This document shows positions 1-9,564 of a stretch of DNA of 64,000 nt, piece by piece. The position numbers were made by a program, and so were the translations under genes. Origin of the DNA: Pseudomonas rustica (GTDB lineage: Bacteria > Pseudomonadota > Gammaproteobacteria > Pseudomonadales > Pseudomonadaceae); contig NZ_JAGYHF010000002.1 of NCBI RefSeq assembly GCF_018336155.1, positions 496,001 to 560,000 of the forward strand, written 5' to 3'. How positions within the stretch are numbered: position 1 is the first letter of the stretch; every line of letters starts with the position of its first letter. A model generated the notes under the pieces. The model was not told the DNA's origin and did not search any database. It saw only the letters and a program-made list of their open reading frames with translations.

Positions 1-2656
1 AGTGCGTCCGCCACGATGGAACCCACCGCTACACCATTGGCGAACAGGGTAACGGTGGAGAACGGTTCAGCCGTACCGGATACTTGCGGCTCGGTATCGT
101 TAGTGCTATCGCCGGGCATGATGTTGCCGACATTTTCGGCAACATCATCGAAGACGCCGGTGATACTCGGCGCCGGCGGAGTCCCCCCGGCAACCAGCTC
201 AAAATCAAAACCGGTGGATGGATCGCTGATGTTACCGACAGCATCTTGCGCCGCGGCCGTCAGATCATGCGGGCCATTGAGCAGCGGCGGTACCGGGGTG
301 TGGCTCCAGCGACCATCTGTGCCGACCGGTGCACGGCCAATCTCGACACCATTGTCATAAATGATGATGGTGCTGCCCGGCTCGCCACTGCCACTGATTT
401 CCGGCTGCGCATCGTCCGTGATGTCACCCGGAGTGAGGTTGCCGGTGCTTGTGCCCTGGTCATCGAAAACGCTGTCGATCGTCGGAGCCAATGGAGCGGT
501 GGTGTCAACAATGATGATGTAAGGGTCGGACGGTTCGCTCGCATTACCCGCCGGGTCCGTGACGATCACGGTGATCGGGTGTGGACCTTCTGCCAACGCA
601 GGATCCGGGGTGAACTCCCAACGTCCGTCGTCACCGACGATCACTTCGCCGATGACCACGCCGTCGTCGATGATGGTGACTTTGTCGCCAGGTGTGAGAC
701 CACCGCCACCCACGGTCGGAGTGCCATCATCGGTGCTGCCACCGTTGCCGATGTCGCCGGTGATCGGGCCAACGTTGTCGATGGCTTCTTCGATACCGCC
801 GGTACCAACGCCTGGTTTGCCGGGAGCAGTGGTATCAACAATGACGATATACGGATCGGACGGCTCGCTGGCGTTACCCGCCGGGTCGGTCACGATCACG
901 GTGATCGGGTGCGGACCTTCTGCCAACGCAGGATCCGGGGTGAACTCCCAGCGACCGTCATCACCGACGATAACTTCACCGATGGCCACGCCGTCGTCGA
1001 TGATGGTGACTTTGTCGCCCGGGGTGAGACCACCGCCACCGAAGGTCGGGGTACCGTCGTCAGTCACGCCGCCGTTGCCAATGTCGCCGATGATCGGCCC
1101 GACGTTGTCGATGGCTTCTTCGATACCGCCGGTACCTACGCCTGGCTTGCCGGGGGCAGTGGTATCAACAATGACGATATACGGATCGGACGGCTCGCTG
1201 GTGTTACCCGCCGGGTCGGTCACGATCACGGTGATCGGGTGCGGACCTTCTGCCAACGCAGGATCCGGGGTGAACTCCCAGCGACCGTCATCACCGACGA
1301 TGACTTCACCGATGACCACGCCGTCGTCGATGATGGTGACTTTGTCGCCCGGGGTGAGACCACCGCCACCGAAGGTCGGGGTACCGTCGTCAGTCACGCC
1401 GCCGTCGCCAATGTCGCCGGTGATCGGGCCAACGTTGTCGATGGCTTCTTCAATGCCACCTGTTCCGATACCTGGTTTGACCGGTGCGATGGTATCGATA
1501 GTGACGATGTACGGATCAGACGGCAGGCCGACGTTACCGGCAGCGTCAATCGCCACGGTGGTAAAGCTGTACTGCCCGTCTACCAGGGCTGGTGAGGGTG
1601 TAAATGACCAGGTGCCATCCGGATTGACGGTGGTTTCGCCGATTTTGACACCATTGGCGAAAACATCGAGCCGGGCACCCGCTTCACCGGTACCGCTAAG
1701 GGTCGGGGTATTGTCATCGGTGAAACCGTTTGGCGAGATCACACCTTGCTGATCACCCACGTCATCGCTGATCGAGTTGATCACGGACTTGCCCGGTGCG
1801 GTGATGTCGATGATGAAATCGAATTCGTCGGAGGGCTTGCTGATGTTGCCGTCCTTGTCCTTCTCCTCAACGACAATCGAATGTTCGCCGCCTGGCAGCG
1901 GAGTTGGCGGAGTGTACGTCACTTGCCGTCATCGCCGACGATGACTTCGCCGATCGGCTTGCCGTTGTCCGAGATGATGATGGTATTGCCCGGCGTCCCG
2001 GTACCGCCGAAGGTCGGAGTGGTGTCGTCGGTTGAGCCGCCCTTGTCAATTGGCCCCTGAATGTCACCGACATTATCAGTGGCGCCACCCAGACCCGGGG
2101 TCGGAGGAACGACCACCACGCCACCGCCATCGTGGTTTTTGTCATCGTCACGGGTCAGTGCGTAACCGGCCCCTAACAGGCCAAGAGCACCCAGCCCGAG
2201 CAAGGCCGGCCAGAACCAGCCGATGCCATTGCCGGCGACCAGGCCGTTGCCAAAACCGACCAGTTCGTCGGCACCCAGCACCTGAGGTGAGGACGCGCCG
2301 TCATGCAGAAAGGCTGCTGCCCGATCCTGATCGCCATCAGACGAGATGTACTCGTAATAGGCGCCATCTTCGGCCACACCGACCAACTGACCCTGGCTTT
2401 CGAAGAAGCCTTCGATGATCAGTTGCGGTTGATCCGGGCTGGTGCCTTCGGTGGCCACATGCAAGTCGTTGCCGACGCGCTTGATGGTAATGTTTTCCGG
2501 AGCGACTGGTTTATCACCGCCCTCGGCAAGAATGTATTTGCCGTTCTGCACGGCCTTGATACGTACCGGTTGACCTTGCTGGGTGGCGCGAAGCTCCACC
2601 GACTCGGTAATGGTTTTGCCGTCCACAACGGCGACGTTCACTGCGTTTGTGTTCAC
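1..2656 (-). pseudogene. Giant BapA/LapF-type adhesin, N-terminal part, frameshifted and cut by the window edge
   Basis: The product would be a very large surface adhesin exported by a type I system and used in attachment and biofilm. It starts with GTG at 2656 with AAGG just upstream. Residues 1-130 match the BapA/LapF-type prefix domain. A hydrophobic glycine-rich stretch lies at about 147-167, then acidic and Gly/Val/Pro linker, then Ig-like repeats. The first frame stops after residue 245 (GDDGK, TGA at 1919-1921). The next frame starts there and stays open to base 1 (I checked every codon), encoding more Ig-like repeats. Later repeats read GDDG[K/R]W, so one G is missing from a TGG codon. 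The C-terminal secretion signal and partner transporter genes are outside the window. Whether the break is real or a read error cannot be told here. Confidence 0.8.
511..1500 (-). repeat. Three 330-bp repeats coding 110-residue Ig-like modules
   Basis: Units at 511-840, 841-1170 and 1171-1500 are each exactly 330 bp. The second and third are nearly identical in DNA and the first is a little diverged. Each codes one Ig-like module containing GDDGRWEFTP and a TDPAGNTSEPSDPY-like stretch. Such identity implies recent homogenisation by recombination and makes copy number unstable and assembly difficult. Confidence 0.9.
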
Positions 2657-3095
2657 TTGAGGCCTTCATTCGTCAGGTTGGTCACCGCGCCGGTCATCCG
2701 GCACGTCCTAATCATCCAGGCACTGCTCATTGAAAAGCCGATACCTCGGGATAGGTTGAATGTTGACGTTCGCCTTCAAGTGTCGATATGAGACCTGTCT
2801 CAAACGCAGGATTAGTCCTACAACCGATCTCCCGTTTTATAGGGGTCTCAAGCACGCCTCCCTCGTCAGCGTGCTTCAACTTTCCTTAAAAAAATTGAGA
2901 CAAGTCCTACATTGGACGCCTACCGCCTGAGAGGAATCTAGAAAAGCAGAAATGACATCGAGCGTGCCGCACCGACGACGAACATGACCCCAAGACATGT
3001 CCGCTATTTGTGCTTCAGCTCAGGATGTAGTCCCGTCGGCGGAACACGCCCCAGGACCTTGTCTGCTCCTTCTTAAACCCCAGGAGCCTCGATAG
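2657..3095. promoter_or_regulatory. Divergent intergenic region between adhesin and katB
   Basis: This 439-bp non-coding gap must hold promoters for both divergent genes. A hairpin with an 8-bp stem lies at 2850-2857/2869-2876 with no good T-run after it. The word AGTCCTAC occurs at 2814-2821 and 2903-2910, each next to a GTCTCAA or TTGAGAC word (2796-2803, 2845-2850, 2895-2902), which looks like repeated regulatory half-sites. AGGAG at 3082-3086 is the ribosome site for katB. I could not find a convincing OxyR box by eye. Confidence 0.4.
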
Positions 3096-4634
3096 ATGGC
3101 GACGTCTCGATCAAGCTTTTTTACGCCCCCCCACTCGTTGTGCATTTTGACCCTGAGTGCGCTTTCCTTTTCCGTCCACGCAGGCAATCTGACCCGCGAC
3201 AACGGCGCAGCGGTGGGTGATAACCAGAACTCCCAAACCGCCGGCGCCCATGGCCCGGTGTTACTGCAAGATATGCAGTTGATCCAGAAGCTCCAGCGCT
3301 TCGATCGTGAGCGCATTCCAGAACGTGTCGTGCATGCACGCGGTACCGGCGCTCACGGCACGTTCACCACCACCGATGGGCTCAGCGACTTGTCCATGGC
3401 CAAGGTTTTCAGCGCCGGTGAGGTGACGCCGGTATTCGTGCGTTTCTCCTCGGTGGTGCATGGCAACCACTCGCCAGAAACCCTGCGTGACCCACGCGGA
3501 TTCGCCACAAAGTTCTATACCGCTGACGGTAACTGGGATTTGGTGGGTAACAACTTTCCAACCTTTTTCATCCGTGACGCCATCAAGTTTCCGGACATGG
3601 TTCATGCCTTCAAACCGGATCCACGCACAAACCTGGATGATGATTCACGCCGCTTCGACTTCTTCTCCCACGTGCCCGAAGCTACCCGCACGTTAACCGA
3701 GCTCTATTCCAATTCAGGCATACCCGCCAGCTACCGGGAAATGAATGGCAACGGCGTACACGCCTACAAACTGGTGAACGCCCAGAAGGATGTGCACTAC
3801 GTAAAGTTTCACTGGAAGAGCCTGCAAGGGATAAAGAATTTCACCCCGGGAGAGGTCGCCAAAGTTCAGGGAAACGATTACAGCCACATGTCCAACGACC
3901 TGGTCAGCCATATCAGCAAAGGTGCTTTTCCCAAGTGGGATCTGTATGTGCAAGTACTCAAACCTGAAGAGCTGAAGAACTTCGATTTTGACCCGCTGGA
4001 TGCCACCAAGGTATGGCCCGATGTGCCGCTGCGCAAAGTCGGTCAAATGGTATTGAATCGCAACCCGGCCAACGTCTTCCAGGAAACCGAACAAGTGGCC
4101 ATGGCACCGTCCAACCTCGTGCCAGGGATCGAAGCTTCGGAAGACCGTTTGCTGCAAGGGCGGATGTTTTCCTACGCCGATGCGCAGATGTATCGCTTGG
4201 GCGCCAACAACATGCAACTGCCGGTCAACGCGCCGAAATTTTCGATCAACAATGGCAACCAGGATGGCGCACTGAACTCGGCCAACACGACGACTGGCGT
4301 CAACTATCAACCGAGTCGTCTGGTGCCGCGTGATGAAGTTGAAGCGGCTCGCTACAGCCAGTTGGCGCTCTCAGGCAACACCCAACAGGTAAAAATCCAG
4401 CGTGAGCAGAACTTCAAACAAGCAGGCGATCTGTATCGCTCGTTCAGCCGCAAGGATCGTGATGACCTGATCGCCTCACTGGGTGGTTCACTGAGCAGTG
4501 CCGACGATGTCAGCAAGCACATCGTCTTGTCCTTTCTGTACAAAGCCGACCCTGAGTACGGCACTGGCGTGACCAAAGTCGTAAAAGGCGATTTGGCACG
4601 TGTGCAGACAATGGCTGCGAAGCTGGTCGATTAA
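3096..4634 (+). CDS. katB: Periplasmic catalase KatB
   Basis: A 512-residue monofunctional haem catalase that splits hydrogen peroxide to water and oxygen. A signal peptide is visible (hydrophobic LCILTLSALSFS, likely cleavage after VHA near residue 29), so it works in the periplasm. The catalytic His is H80 in RVVHARGTGAHG, the catalytic Asn is N153 in VGNNFPTFFIRD, and the proximal haem Tyr is Y360 in GRMFSYADAQ. Length and signal peptide match KatB of P. aeruginosa, where the gene is peroxide-induced through OxyR. The start is supported by AGGAG nine bases upstream. It is followed seven bases later by an ankyrin-protein frame, as in the known katB-ankB pair. Confidence 0.95.
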   Translation: MATSRSSFFTPPHSLCILTLSALSFSVHAGNLTRDNGAAVGDNQNSQTAGAHGPVLLQDMQLIQKLQRFDRERIPERVVHARGTGAHGTFTTTDGLSDLSMAKVFSAGEVTPVFVRFSSVVHGNHSPETLRDPRGFATKFYTADGNWDLVGNNFPTFFIRDAIKFPDMVHAFKPDPRTNLDDDSRRFDFFSHVPEATRTLTELYSNSGIPASYREMNGNGVHAYKLVNAQKDVHYVKFHWKSLQGIKNFTPGEVAKVQGNDYSHMSNDLVSHISKGAFPKWDLYVQVLKPEELKNFDFDPLDATKVWPDVPLRKVGQMVLNRNPANVFQETEQVAMAPSNLVPGIEASEDRLLQGRMFSYADAQMYRLGANNMQLPVNAPKFSINNGNQDGALNSANTTTGVNYQPSRLVPRDEVEAARYSQLALSGNTQQVKIQREQNFKQAGDLYRSFSRKDRDDLIASLGGSLSSADDVSKHIVLSFLYKADPEYGTGVTKVVKGDLARVQTMAAKLVD

Positions 4635-4676
4635 TCGTTATTGGCCTACGTCACGTCGACGAAGTTCGTCGTGACC

Positions 4677-5279
4677 ATGGCGCTCTCCAGGTATCCGTGC
4701 ATGGCTTGGTACAAAACTGTTTTGATGATTCTGTTACCGCTGTACGCAATGCACTCTTCCATTTCCGAAGCCAGCCACTTCAGCGATCCGGAGGAAGTAG
4801 CGATGGAACTGAAGAATCATTTTTTCAACGCCGCTCGCGAAGGCGACATGGAAGTACTCGAACTTTTTATCGAGTCCAGATACGACCTGGATACTCAGGA
4901 CACCAAGGGCTATAGCGCCCTCATACTGGCCACTTACTACGGCCATTTGGATGCAGTCGAGCGCCTGCTGACAGCGGGCGCCAATCCATGCATCAAAGAC
5001 AATCGGGGTAACACGGCATTTATGGGGGCGATATTCAAAGGAGAAGAAAAGATCGCTTACCGACTCATCGGTACGCATTGCAACGTGGACGAGCGCAACA
5101 ACGCCGGTCAAACCGCAGCCATGTACGCAGCGTTGTTCGAGCGGGTTGAATTGCTGCAGGCGATGAAAGACTGGGGGGCGGATTTGAATGCGCAGGATGC
5201 GGCAGGTAACTCCGCGGCCCAATTGCTCCGCGGGGGAATCCGGCTCACCTCACCCATCAACTATGACCACTCTCGATAG
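4677..5279 (+). CDS. ankB: Ankyrin-repeat protein, AnkB-like
   Basis: A protein of about 200 residues with an N-terminal hydrophobic segment (TVLMILLPLYAM) resembling a signal or anchor sequence, then four ankyrin repeats such as GYSALILATYYGHLDAVERLL and GNTAFMGAIFKGEEKIAYRLI. In P. aeruginosa AnkB is co-transcribed with katB and needed for full catalase activity. The same adjacency here suggests the same role at the inner membrane or periplasm. The frame is open back to TTG at 4641. I prefer ATG 4677 or ATG 4698; neither has a strong ribosome site, so the start is uncertain by a few residues. Confidence 0.85.
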   Translation: MALSRYPCMAWYKTVLMILLPLYAMHSSISEASHFSDPEEVAMELKNHFFNAAREGDMEVLELFIESRYDLDTQDTKGYSALILATYYGHLDAVERLLTAGANPCIKDNRGNTAFMGAIFKGEEKIAYRLIGTHCNVDERNNAGQTAAMYAALFERVELLQAMKDWGADLNAQDAAGNSAAQLLRGGIRLTSPINYDHSR

Positions 5280-5310
5280 CGCCGGCACGCAATTATAAAC
5301 AAGGTGTTCC

Positions 5311-6147
5311 ATGGATTTTAATTTTGACCAAGTCATTAAACACACCGAAACCTGGCTCCCCGTTGTCTTGGAGTATGGTGCCAACCTTGCGTTGGCCTTT
5401 ACCACTCTGGCCCTTGGCTGGTGGGTGATCAGCACCGTCACCGGAAGAGTCGGCGTGTTGCTGGGAAAACGCAGTGTGGATAAAACCCTGCAAGGATTTG
5501 TGGGAAACCTGGTTAATACCGCACTGAAGATCATGCTGATCATCAGTGTGGCGTCAATGATTGGAATCCAGACCACCAGTTTTGTCGCTGCGCTGGGTGC
5601 TGCTGGCCTGGCCATAGGATTGGCATTGCAGGGAAGTTTGTCCAACTTCGCCGGTGGTGTCTTGATCCTGCTTTTCCGCCCCTACAAAGTGGGCGACACG
5701 GTAGAAACCCAAGGCGTGTATGGCACGGTCGACTCTATTCTCATTTTCCACACCGTCATTCTCAGTACGGACAACAAGCGCATCGTCGTGCCGAACGGGA
5801 GTATTTCCAATGGAGTCATCACCAACTACTCAAGCGAAACCTTGCGCAAAATTGTCTTCGACGTTGGTGTTGGTTACGACGCCAATCTGGACACTGCACG
5901 GCAAGTGCTACTGCAGATGTGTCGGGATCCGAGAGTACTGAGCGACCCTCCCCCGCAGGTAGTGGTGAGCACATTGGACGATAGCGCAATAACAATGTCA
6001 CTGCGCGTATGGGCATTGAATACCGACTATTGGGATTTGATGTTTGAGTTCAACGAAAAGTCCCGGGACGCCCTCGCTGAGAAAGGCATCACCATTCCGT
6101 TCCCACAACGGGTGATCACTGTAATTAACAATCAACCTCTTCCATAG
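5311..6147 (+). CDS. Small-conductance mechanosensitive channel, MscS family
   Basis: A 278-residue protein of the short MscS type that releases solutes on osmotic downshock through the inner membrane. Three hydrophobic N-terminal segments are visible. The third is the Ala/Gly-rich pore helix (VAALGAAGLAIGLALQGSLSNFAGG, residues about 90-114), followed by the beta domain motif RPYKVGDTVE and VVPNGSISNGVITNYS. All hallmark features are intact. It begins 31 bases after the ankyrin gene on the same strand and may be read through from katB or have its own promoter. An intrinsic terminator follows at 6268-6293. Confidence 0.93.
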   Translation: MDFNFDQVIKHTETWLPVVLEYGANLALAFTTLALGWWVISTVTGRVGVLLGKRSVDKTLQGFVGNLVNTALKIMLIISVASMIGIQTTSFVAALGAAGLAIGLALQGSLSNFAGGVLILLFRPYKVGDTVETQGVYGTVDSILIFHTVILSTDNKRIVVPNGSISNGVITNYSSETLRKIVFDVGVGYDANLDTARQVLLQMCRDPRVLSDPPPQVVVSTLDDSAITMSLRVWALNTDYWDLMFEFNEKSRDALAEKGITIPFPQRVITVINNQPLP

Positions 6148-6267
6148 GTGATTGCACGGTTCGACCCAGGCGGGCATTAACGGCCGCAAACGAGATGAAT
6201 TTTTCTTCACTGCCCCTGCCCGACCGAACCTGTAAAGTTCGCTCGCTCATTCAAGAAACTACGGTTC

Positions 6268-6293
6268 GCCCGCGCTCCTGCGGGCTTTTTTTT
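6268..6293 (+). terminator. Rho-independent terminator after the MscS gene
   Basis: A six-base GC stem (GCCCGC at 6268-6273, GCGGGC at 6280-6285) with a six-base loop is followed directly by eight T residues. It lies 120 bases after the channel stop codon and ends the katB-ankB-mscS stretch. Confidence 0.9.
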
Positions 6294-6326
6294 GCCTGAA
6301 ATTCCTCATCGTTCAAGGTTTCCCGT

Positions 6327-6404
6327 GTAGGCGCTGCCGAAGGCTGCGATCTTTTTATCTTGAAAACGCAGGAGCGAAAGATCGCAGCCTTCGGCAGCGC
6401 CTAC
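6327..6404. repeat. REP-like inverted repeat, class A
   Basis: Two arms of the word GTAGGCGCTGCCGAAGGCTG and its complement face each other around a short loop. The same core (GCTGCCGAAGGCTGCGATC) recurs at 31401-31960, 39369-39405 and 49146-49220. Such paired REPs (REPINs) are spread by RAYT transposases in fluorescent pseudomonads; no RAYT gene is present in this window. Confidence 0.9.
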
Positions 6405-6478
6405 AGAACATCAACCGGTTTGTATTTTCTGCGGTGTCGGGCAATGCTGTCTGACAACCCCGCCGACCGGAACGTCCG

Positions 6479-7066
6479 ATGCCGCTGTTGACCCTGCCCT
6501 GCCAACGCCTGACGCTGGCGATTCTTACCCCGGATCAGGCGGAACTCGAAAGTGAGTTCTATCGCCGCAACCTGCGCCATCTCGCGCCGTGGTCGCCGAT
6601 CCGTACCACTGAATATTTCTCCACCGCGCAAATCCGTCGACGTCTCGAGATTCAGGCCAGTGCGTTTGAGGCCGGACTGGCGATGCATTTCGCGCTGTTG
6701 TCGCCGGACGGCCAGCAGATGATCGGCGCGTGCAATTTCAGCGGGGTTATTCGCGGGGCGTTTCAGGCGTGTTATCTGGGTTATCACATCGATGAAGCCC
6801 ATCAGGGCCAGGGTTTGATGCAGGAAGCGCTGGAGGCTGGCATCGCGTACATGTTCGAGGGGCAGAACCTGCACCGGATCATGGCCAACTACATTCCCGG
6901 CAACGAGCGCAGTGCACGGTTGCTGGAGCGCTTGGGTTTCGAGCGTGAGGGTTACGCCAAGGCGTATCTGAACATTGCCGGACGCTGGCAGGATCATGTG
7001 CTGACGGCGCTGGTCAATCCGCGGTTCGAAACGCCGGACAAACGTTGGTCGCGACCACTCGCTTAA
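6479..7066 (+). CDS. GNAT N-acetyltransferase, RimJ/RimL-like
   Basis: A 195-residue cytoplasmic acetyltransferase of the GNAT fold that moves acetyl from acetyl-CoA to an amine, in this branch often a protein N-terminus such as ribosomal S5 or L12. The signature includes YLGYHIDEAHQGQGLMQEAL (the acetyl-CoA pyrophosphate loop Q/RxxGxG/A) and NERSARLLERLGF near the C terminus, both typical of RimJ/RimL. No strong ribosome site precedes ATG 6479. The start agrees with the family, which begins with a strand reading PCQRLTLAIL. The true substrate cannot be read from the sequence. Confidence 0.88.
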   Translation: MPLLTLPCQRLTLAILTPDQAELESEFYRRNLRHLAPWSPIRTTEYFSTAQIRRRLEIQASAFEAGLAMHFALLSPDGQQMIGACNFSGVIRGAFQACYLGYHIDEAHQGQGLMQEALEAGIAYMFEGQNLHRIMANYIPGNERSARLLERLGFEREGYAKAYLNIAGRWQDHVLTALVNPRFETPDKRWSRPLA

Positions 7067-7135
7067 GCTTCACGAATTGTTCAGCATTGCCGACGTATGC
7101 TCGGGGTTCCCGCCCCTTTCGGTAGCCTGAACGTC

Positions 7136-8575
7136 ATGTCGCGTGCCGTCACTTCGCTGTTTCTGCTTGCCGCCCTGCTGTTTTTCTTTGCGCTGGGCAA
7201 CCATCAGTTGCAAGGCTCCACCGAGGCCCGCGTCGCCGGCATCGCCATGGAAATGCATCTGGACAACGACTGGGTGACGCCGCGTCTGTTCGGCGAAGCG
7301 TTTCTGGAAAAACCCCCGCTGAGTTTGTGGCTGGACGCCGGTGCAATGCGCGTGTTCGGCGTTTCGCCGTGGGCGGTGCGGTTGGCCTCGGCGGTGGCCG
7401 GGTTGTTTAGCGTGATGTTGTTGTACGGCATGTTGCGTCGCTTCGAGCGGCCGAAAAGGGTCGCTTGGACGGCGGGGATTCTGCTGGCGACCATGGCCAG
7501 TTACTGGAGCAACGTACGTGGCGTTGGCGAAGACGCGCTGCTGGCGCTCGGCGTGACGGCGGCGTTGTTGGCATTTTTCCAGGCGCAGCGATTGCCGACG
7601 CTGGGCAATTCGCTGCTGTTTGTCGTCGGCATTGCCATCGCGACGTTGAGTAAAGGTGTGCTGGGCTTAGCGATGCCTGGCGTGGTGATTTTTGCTTATC
7701 TGCTGACGGACAACCTGATCGACCGGCGCTTGAAGATCAGGGATTGGTTGCGGCCAGGATTGCTCACCGTGGTCGGTCTGATTCCGCTGCTGATCTGGCT
7801 GGTGGTGCTTTATCAGCATGGCGGGGCGCAAGCGGTCAGAGAGGTGTTGCTGACCAACAGTGTCGGACGTTTCAGCGGGTCGTTCGTTGAGGCCGGGCAT
7901 TACGAGCCGTTTTATTACTACCTCGCCAAGCTGCCGCAAGCGTTTTTGCCGTGGAATATCCTGGTGTATCTGGGGCTGTGGCACTTCCGTAAAGAGTTGA
8001 AGGCGAATCGGTATCTGCTGTTTTTCAGCCTGTGGATCGTCGCGCAGTTTGTGATGCTGACGTTGGCGTCGAGCAAGCGCACGGTGTACCTGATGTCGAT
8101 GACGCCGGCGGCTGCGGTGATCGCGGCTGAGTATGCATTTGTATTGTTCGAGCGGTTGAAAGCGTACGAATCGGCGAATCGATTTGTAGGCTGGATCGCT
8201 CGTCGGCGTCAGGCATTGGGATTCGGCGTGTTGGCGGTGGTGATCGCCGGTTATCTCGGTGCGGCGCAGTGGGCGCTGCCGAATGCGGATAAACACCTGT
8301 CGTTCCTGCCGCTGACGGAACACATTCAATCGCTGCAGGCCAGTGGTCATCAGGTGGCGTTGTTTCAGGCGAATGAACGGGTGGGCGGTGCCAGTGTTTT
8401 TTATACGCAGAGTCTGCTGAAGGGGCTCGATACGGAGGCGCAGTTGCGGGCGTTTCTGGGAGCGGCAGCGACGAATGTGGCGGTGATCTCGGCGGATACT
8501 GAGCCTGTTGCGCCGCTGAAAGTGCTGAAGACCATGATAGTTGGGCGGCAGGCTTATTACTTCGTCACCTACTAA
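7136..8575 (+). CDS. ArnT-like glycosyltransferase (GT-C fold, family 39/83)
   Basis: An integral membrane transferase of 479 residues with about ten hydrophobic helices. It probably moves a sugar from a polyprenyl phosphate carrier to a lipid or protein on the periplasmic side. The first periplasmic loop carries GSTEARVAGIAMEM, corresponding to the acidic catalytic loop of ArnT-type enzymes, followed by FLEKPPLSLWLDA, which is highly conserved in this group. The frame is open from 7097, but ATG 7136 puts the start directly before the first helix. No arnBCAD genes for aminoarabinose are nearby, so the sugar is unknown. Confidence 0.85.
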   Translation: MSRAVTSLFLLAALLFFFALGNHQLQGSTEARVAGIAMEMHLDNDWVTPRLFGEAFLEKPPLSLWLDAGAMRVFGVSPWAVRLASAVAGLFSVMLLYGMLRRFERPKRVAWTAGILLATMASYWSNVRGVGEDALLALGVTAALLAFFQAQRLPTLGNSLLFVVGIAIATLSKGVLGLAMPGVVIFAYLLTDNLIDRRLKIRDWLRPGLLTVVGLIPLLIWLVVLYQHGGAQAVREVLLTNSVGRFSGSFVEAGHYEPFYYYLAKLPQAFLPWNILVYLGLWHFRKELKANRYLLFFSLWIVAQFVMLTLASSKRTVYLMSMTPAAAVIAAEYAFVLFERLKAYESANRFVGWIARRRQALGFGVLAVVIAGYLGAAQWALPNADKHLSFLPLTEHIQSLQASGHQVALFQANERVGGASVFYTQSLLKGLDTEAQLRAFLGAAATNVAVISADTEPVAPLKVLKTMIVGRQAYYFVTY

Positions 8576-8605
8576 ACCAGACTAAACCAGACTAAACACA
8601 AACCC

Positions 8606-8713
8606 TTGTGGCGAGGGGATTTATCCCCGTTGGGGTGCGCAGCGCCCCCTCTTTTGATTTGAGAAAGAAGGGGACTGCTGCGCAGTCCAACGGGGATAAA
8701 TCCCCTCACCACA
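8606..8713. repeat. REP-like inverted repeat, class B
   Basis: Arms TTGTGGCGAGGGGATTTATC and its complement surround a loop of about 60 bases. Copies of the same class lie at 45585-45690 and 49324-49445. It sits between two convergent genes and could also act as a bidirectional transcription stop. Just upstream, 8573-8596, ACTAAACCAG is repeated in tandem. Confidence 0.9.
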
Positions 8714-8739
8714 TTTTCCCCTAAACACTGGGTTATTCA

Positions 8740-9564
8740 TTACTCAGCGAGTGCTGCCGACGTTGCGACTGACACTGTCCGCTCATGCTTCTCCAACACC
8801 GGCATCTCCAACCGCGCCCGTCCATAAAACGCCAACGCTGTCAGCAAACACGCCAGCCAAACAAAGATCCCTGCCCAAAACGTGTGGGACATGTAGTGCC
8901 AGCCTTGCAGGACGCGCGTCGTGCCGTAGACAAAACCGAGCAACAACGAGCCCCACAAAATCGCCTTGGAAAACCGCCACTGGTAGCGTCGCGCAACAAA
9001 GTACAGCGCCAGCATGGTGAAACCACCCGACGCGTGCCCGCCCGGCCAGCAACGGCCCTCGCCCGCTTCATGGAACAACTGGAAATTCTCGTACCACTCG
9101 ACATGAGCCATTTTGCCGCCGTACAGCGAGGTCTCGATCGGGCAGTAAACGCTGGTGTGCGCCTTGAGGAAGTGAATCACCCCGGTGCAAACGGCGAACG
9201 CCACCACAACGAAGAAAAAATCCCTACGATGATCGGCGGCAAAGCGCAGCACCGGCGCGACTCTGCTGCGCTGCAGGAAGGCACCCAGTCGTGGACGTTT
9301 CTGCGGGTTGACCAATGGCCAGATCACCGAGAGCATCGCACCGATCACGGCGATTTCCCCTGTCCAGTTCGGAATGATCCGCGCCCATTTGTGCGTGATT
9401 TTTTCGAAGAGATGGATTTTGTCGAGCGGGAAAGTCTGAGTCAGCGGATCGAACAACAGGTTGCTGAAAGCAATGTCGATTTTGGTCATGTCAAACAGCA
9501 GAAACACCACCGCTGCACACAGCAGCGGGATGCCGAAGTTGTAAGCATAGAAACGCGATTTCAT
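8740..9564 (-). CDS. PAP2-family membrane phosphatase
   Basis: A 274-residue inner-membrane lipid phosphatase of the PAP2 type with about six hydrophobic helices. Motif 2 is seen as CWPGGHASGG (classical PSGH) and motif 3 as TRVLQGWHYMSH. The usual final Asp of motif 3 (SRx5Hx3D) is replaced by His, a variant found in some lipid A and prenyl pyrophosphate phosphatases. Its start overlaps the stop of the upstream histidine phosphatase by ATGA, so the two are one translationally coupled unit. Candidate substrates are lipid A phosphates, undecaprenyl pyrophosphate or phosphatidate; the sequence does not decide. Confidence 0.88.
   Translation of the reverse strand: MKSRFYAYNFGIPLLCAAVVFLLFDMTKIDIAFSNLLFDPLTQTFPLDKIHLFEKITHKWARIIPNWTGEIAVIGAMLSVIWPLVNPQKRPRLGAFLQRSRVAPVLRFAADHRRDFFFVVVAFAVCTGVIHFLKAHTSVYCPIETSLYGGKMAHVEWYENFQLFHEAGEGRCWPGGHASGGFTMLALYFVARRYQWRFSKAILWGSLLLGFVYGTTRVLQGWHYMSHTFWAGIFVWLACLLTALAFYGRARLEMPVLEKHERTVSVATSAALAE

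Noticed and set aside
84..1595. 503-codon plus-strand ORF opposite the adhesin
   Set aside because: It is the exact reverse-complement frame of the adhesin repeats. Repetitive GC-rich coding DNA has few stops in this frame, and it has no ribosome site or known domain.
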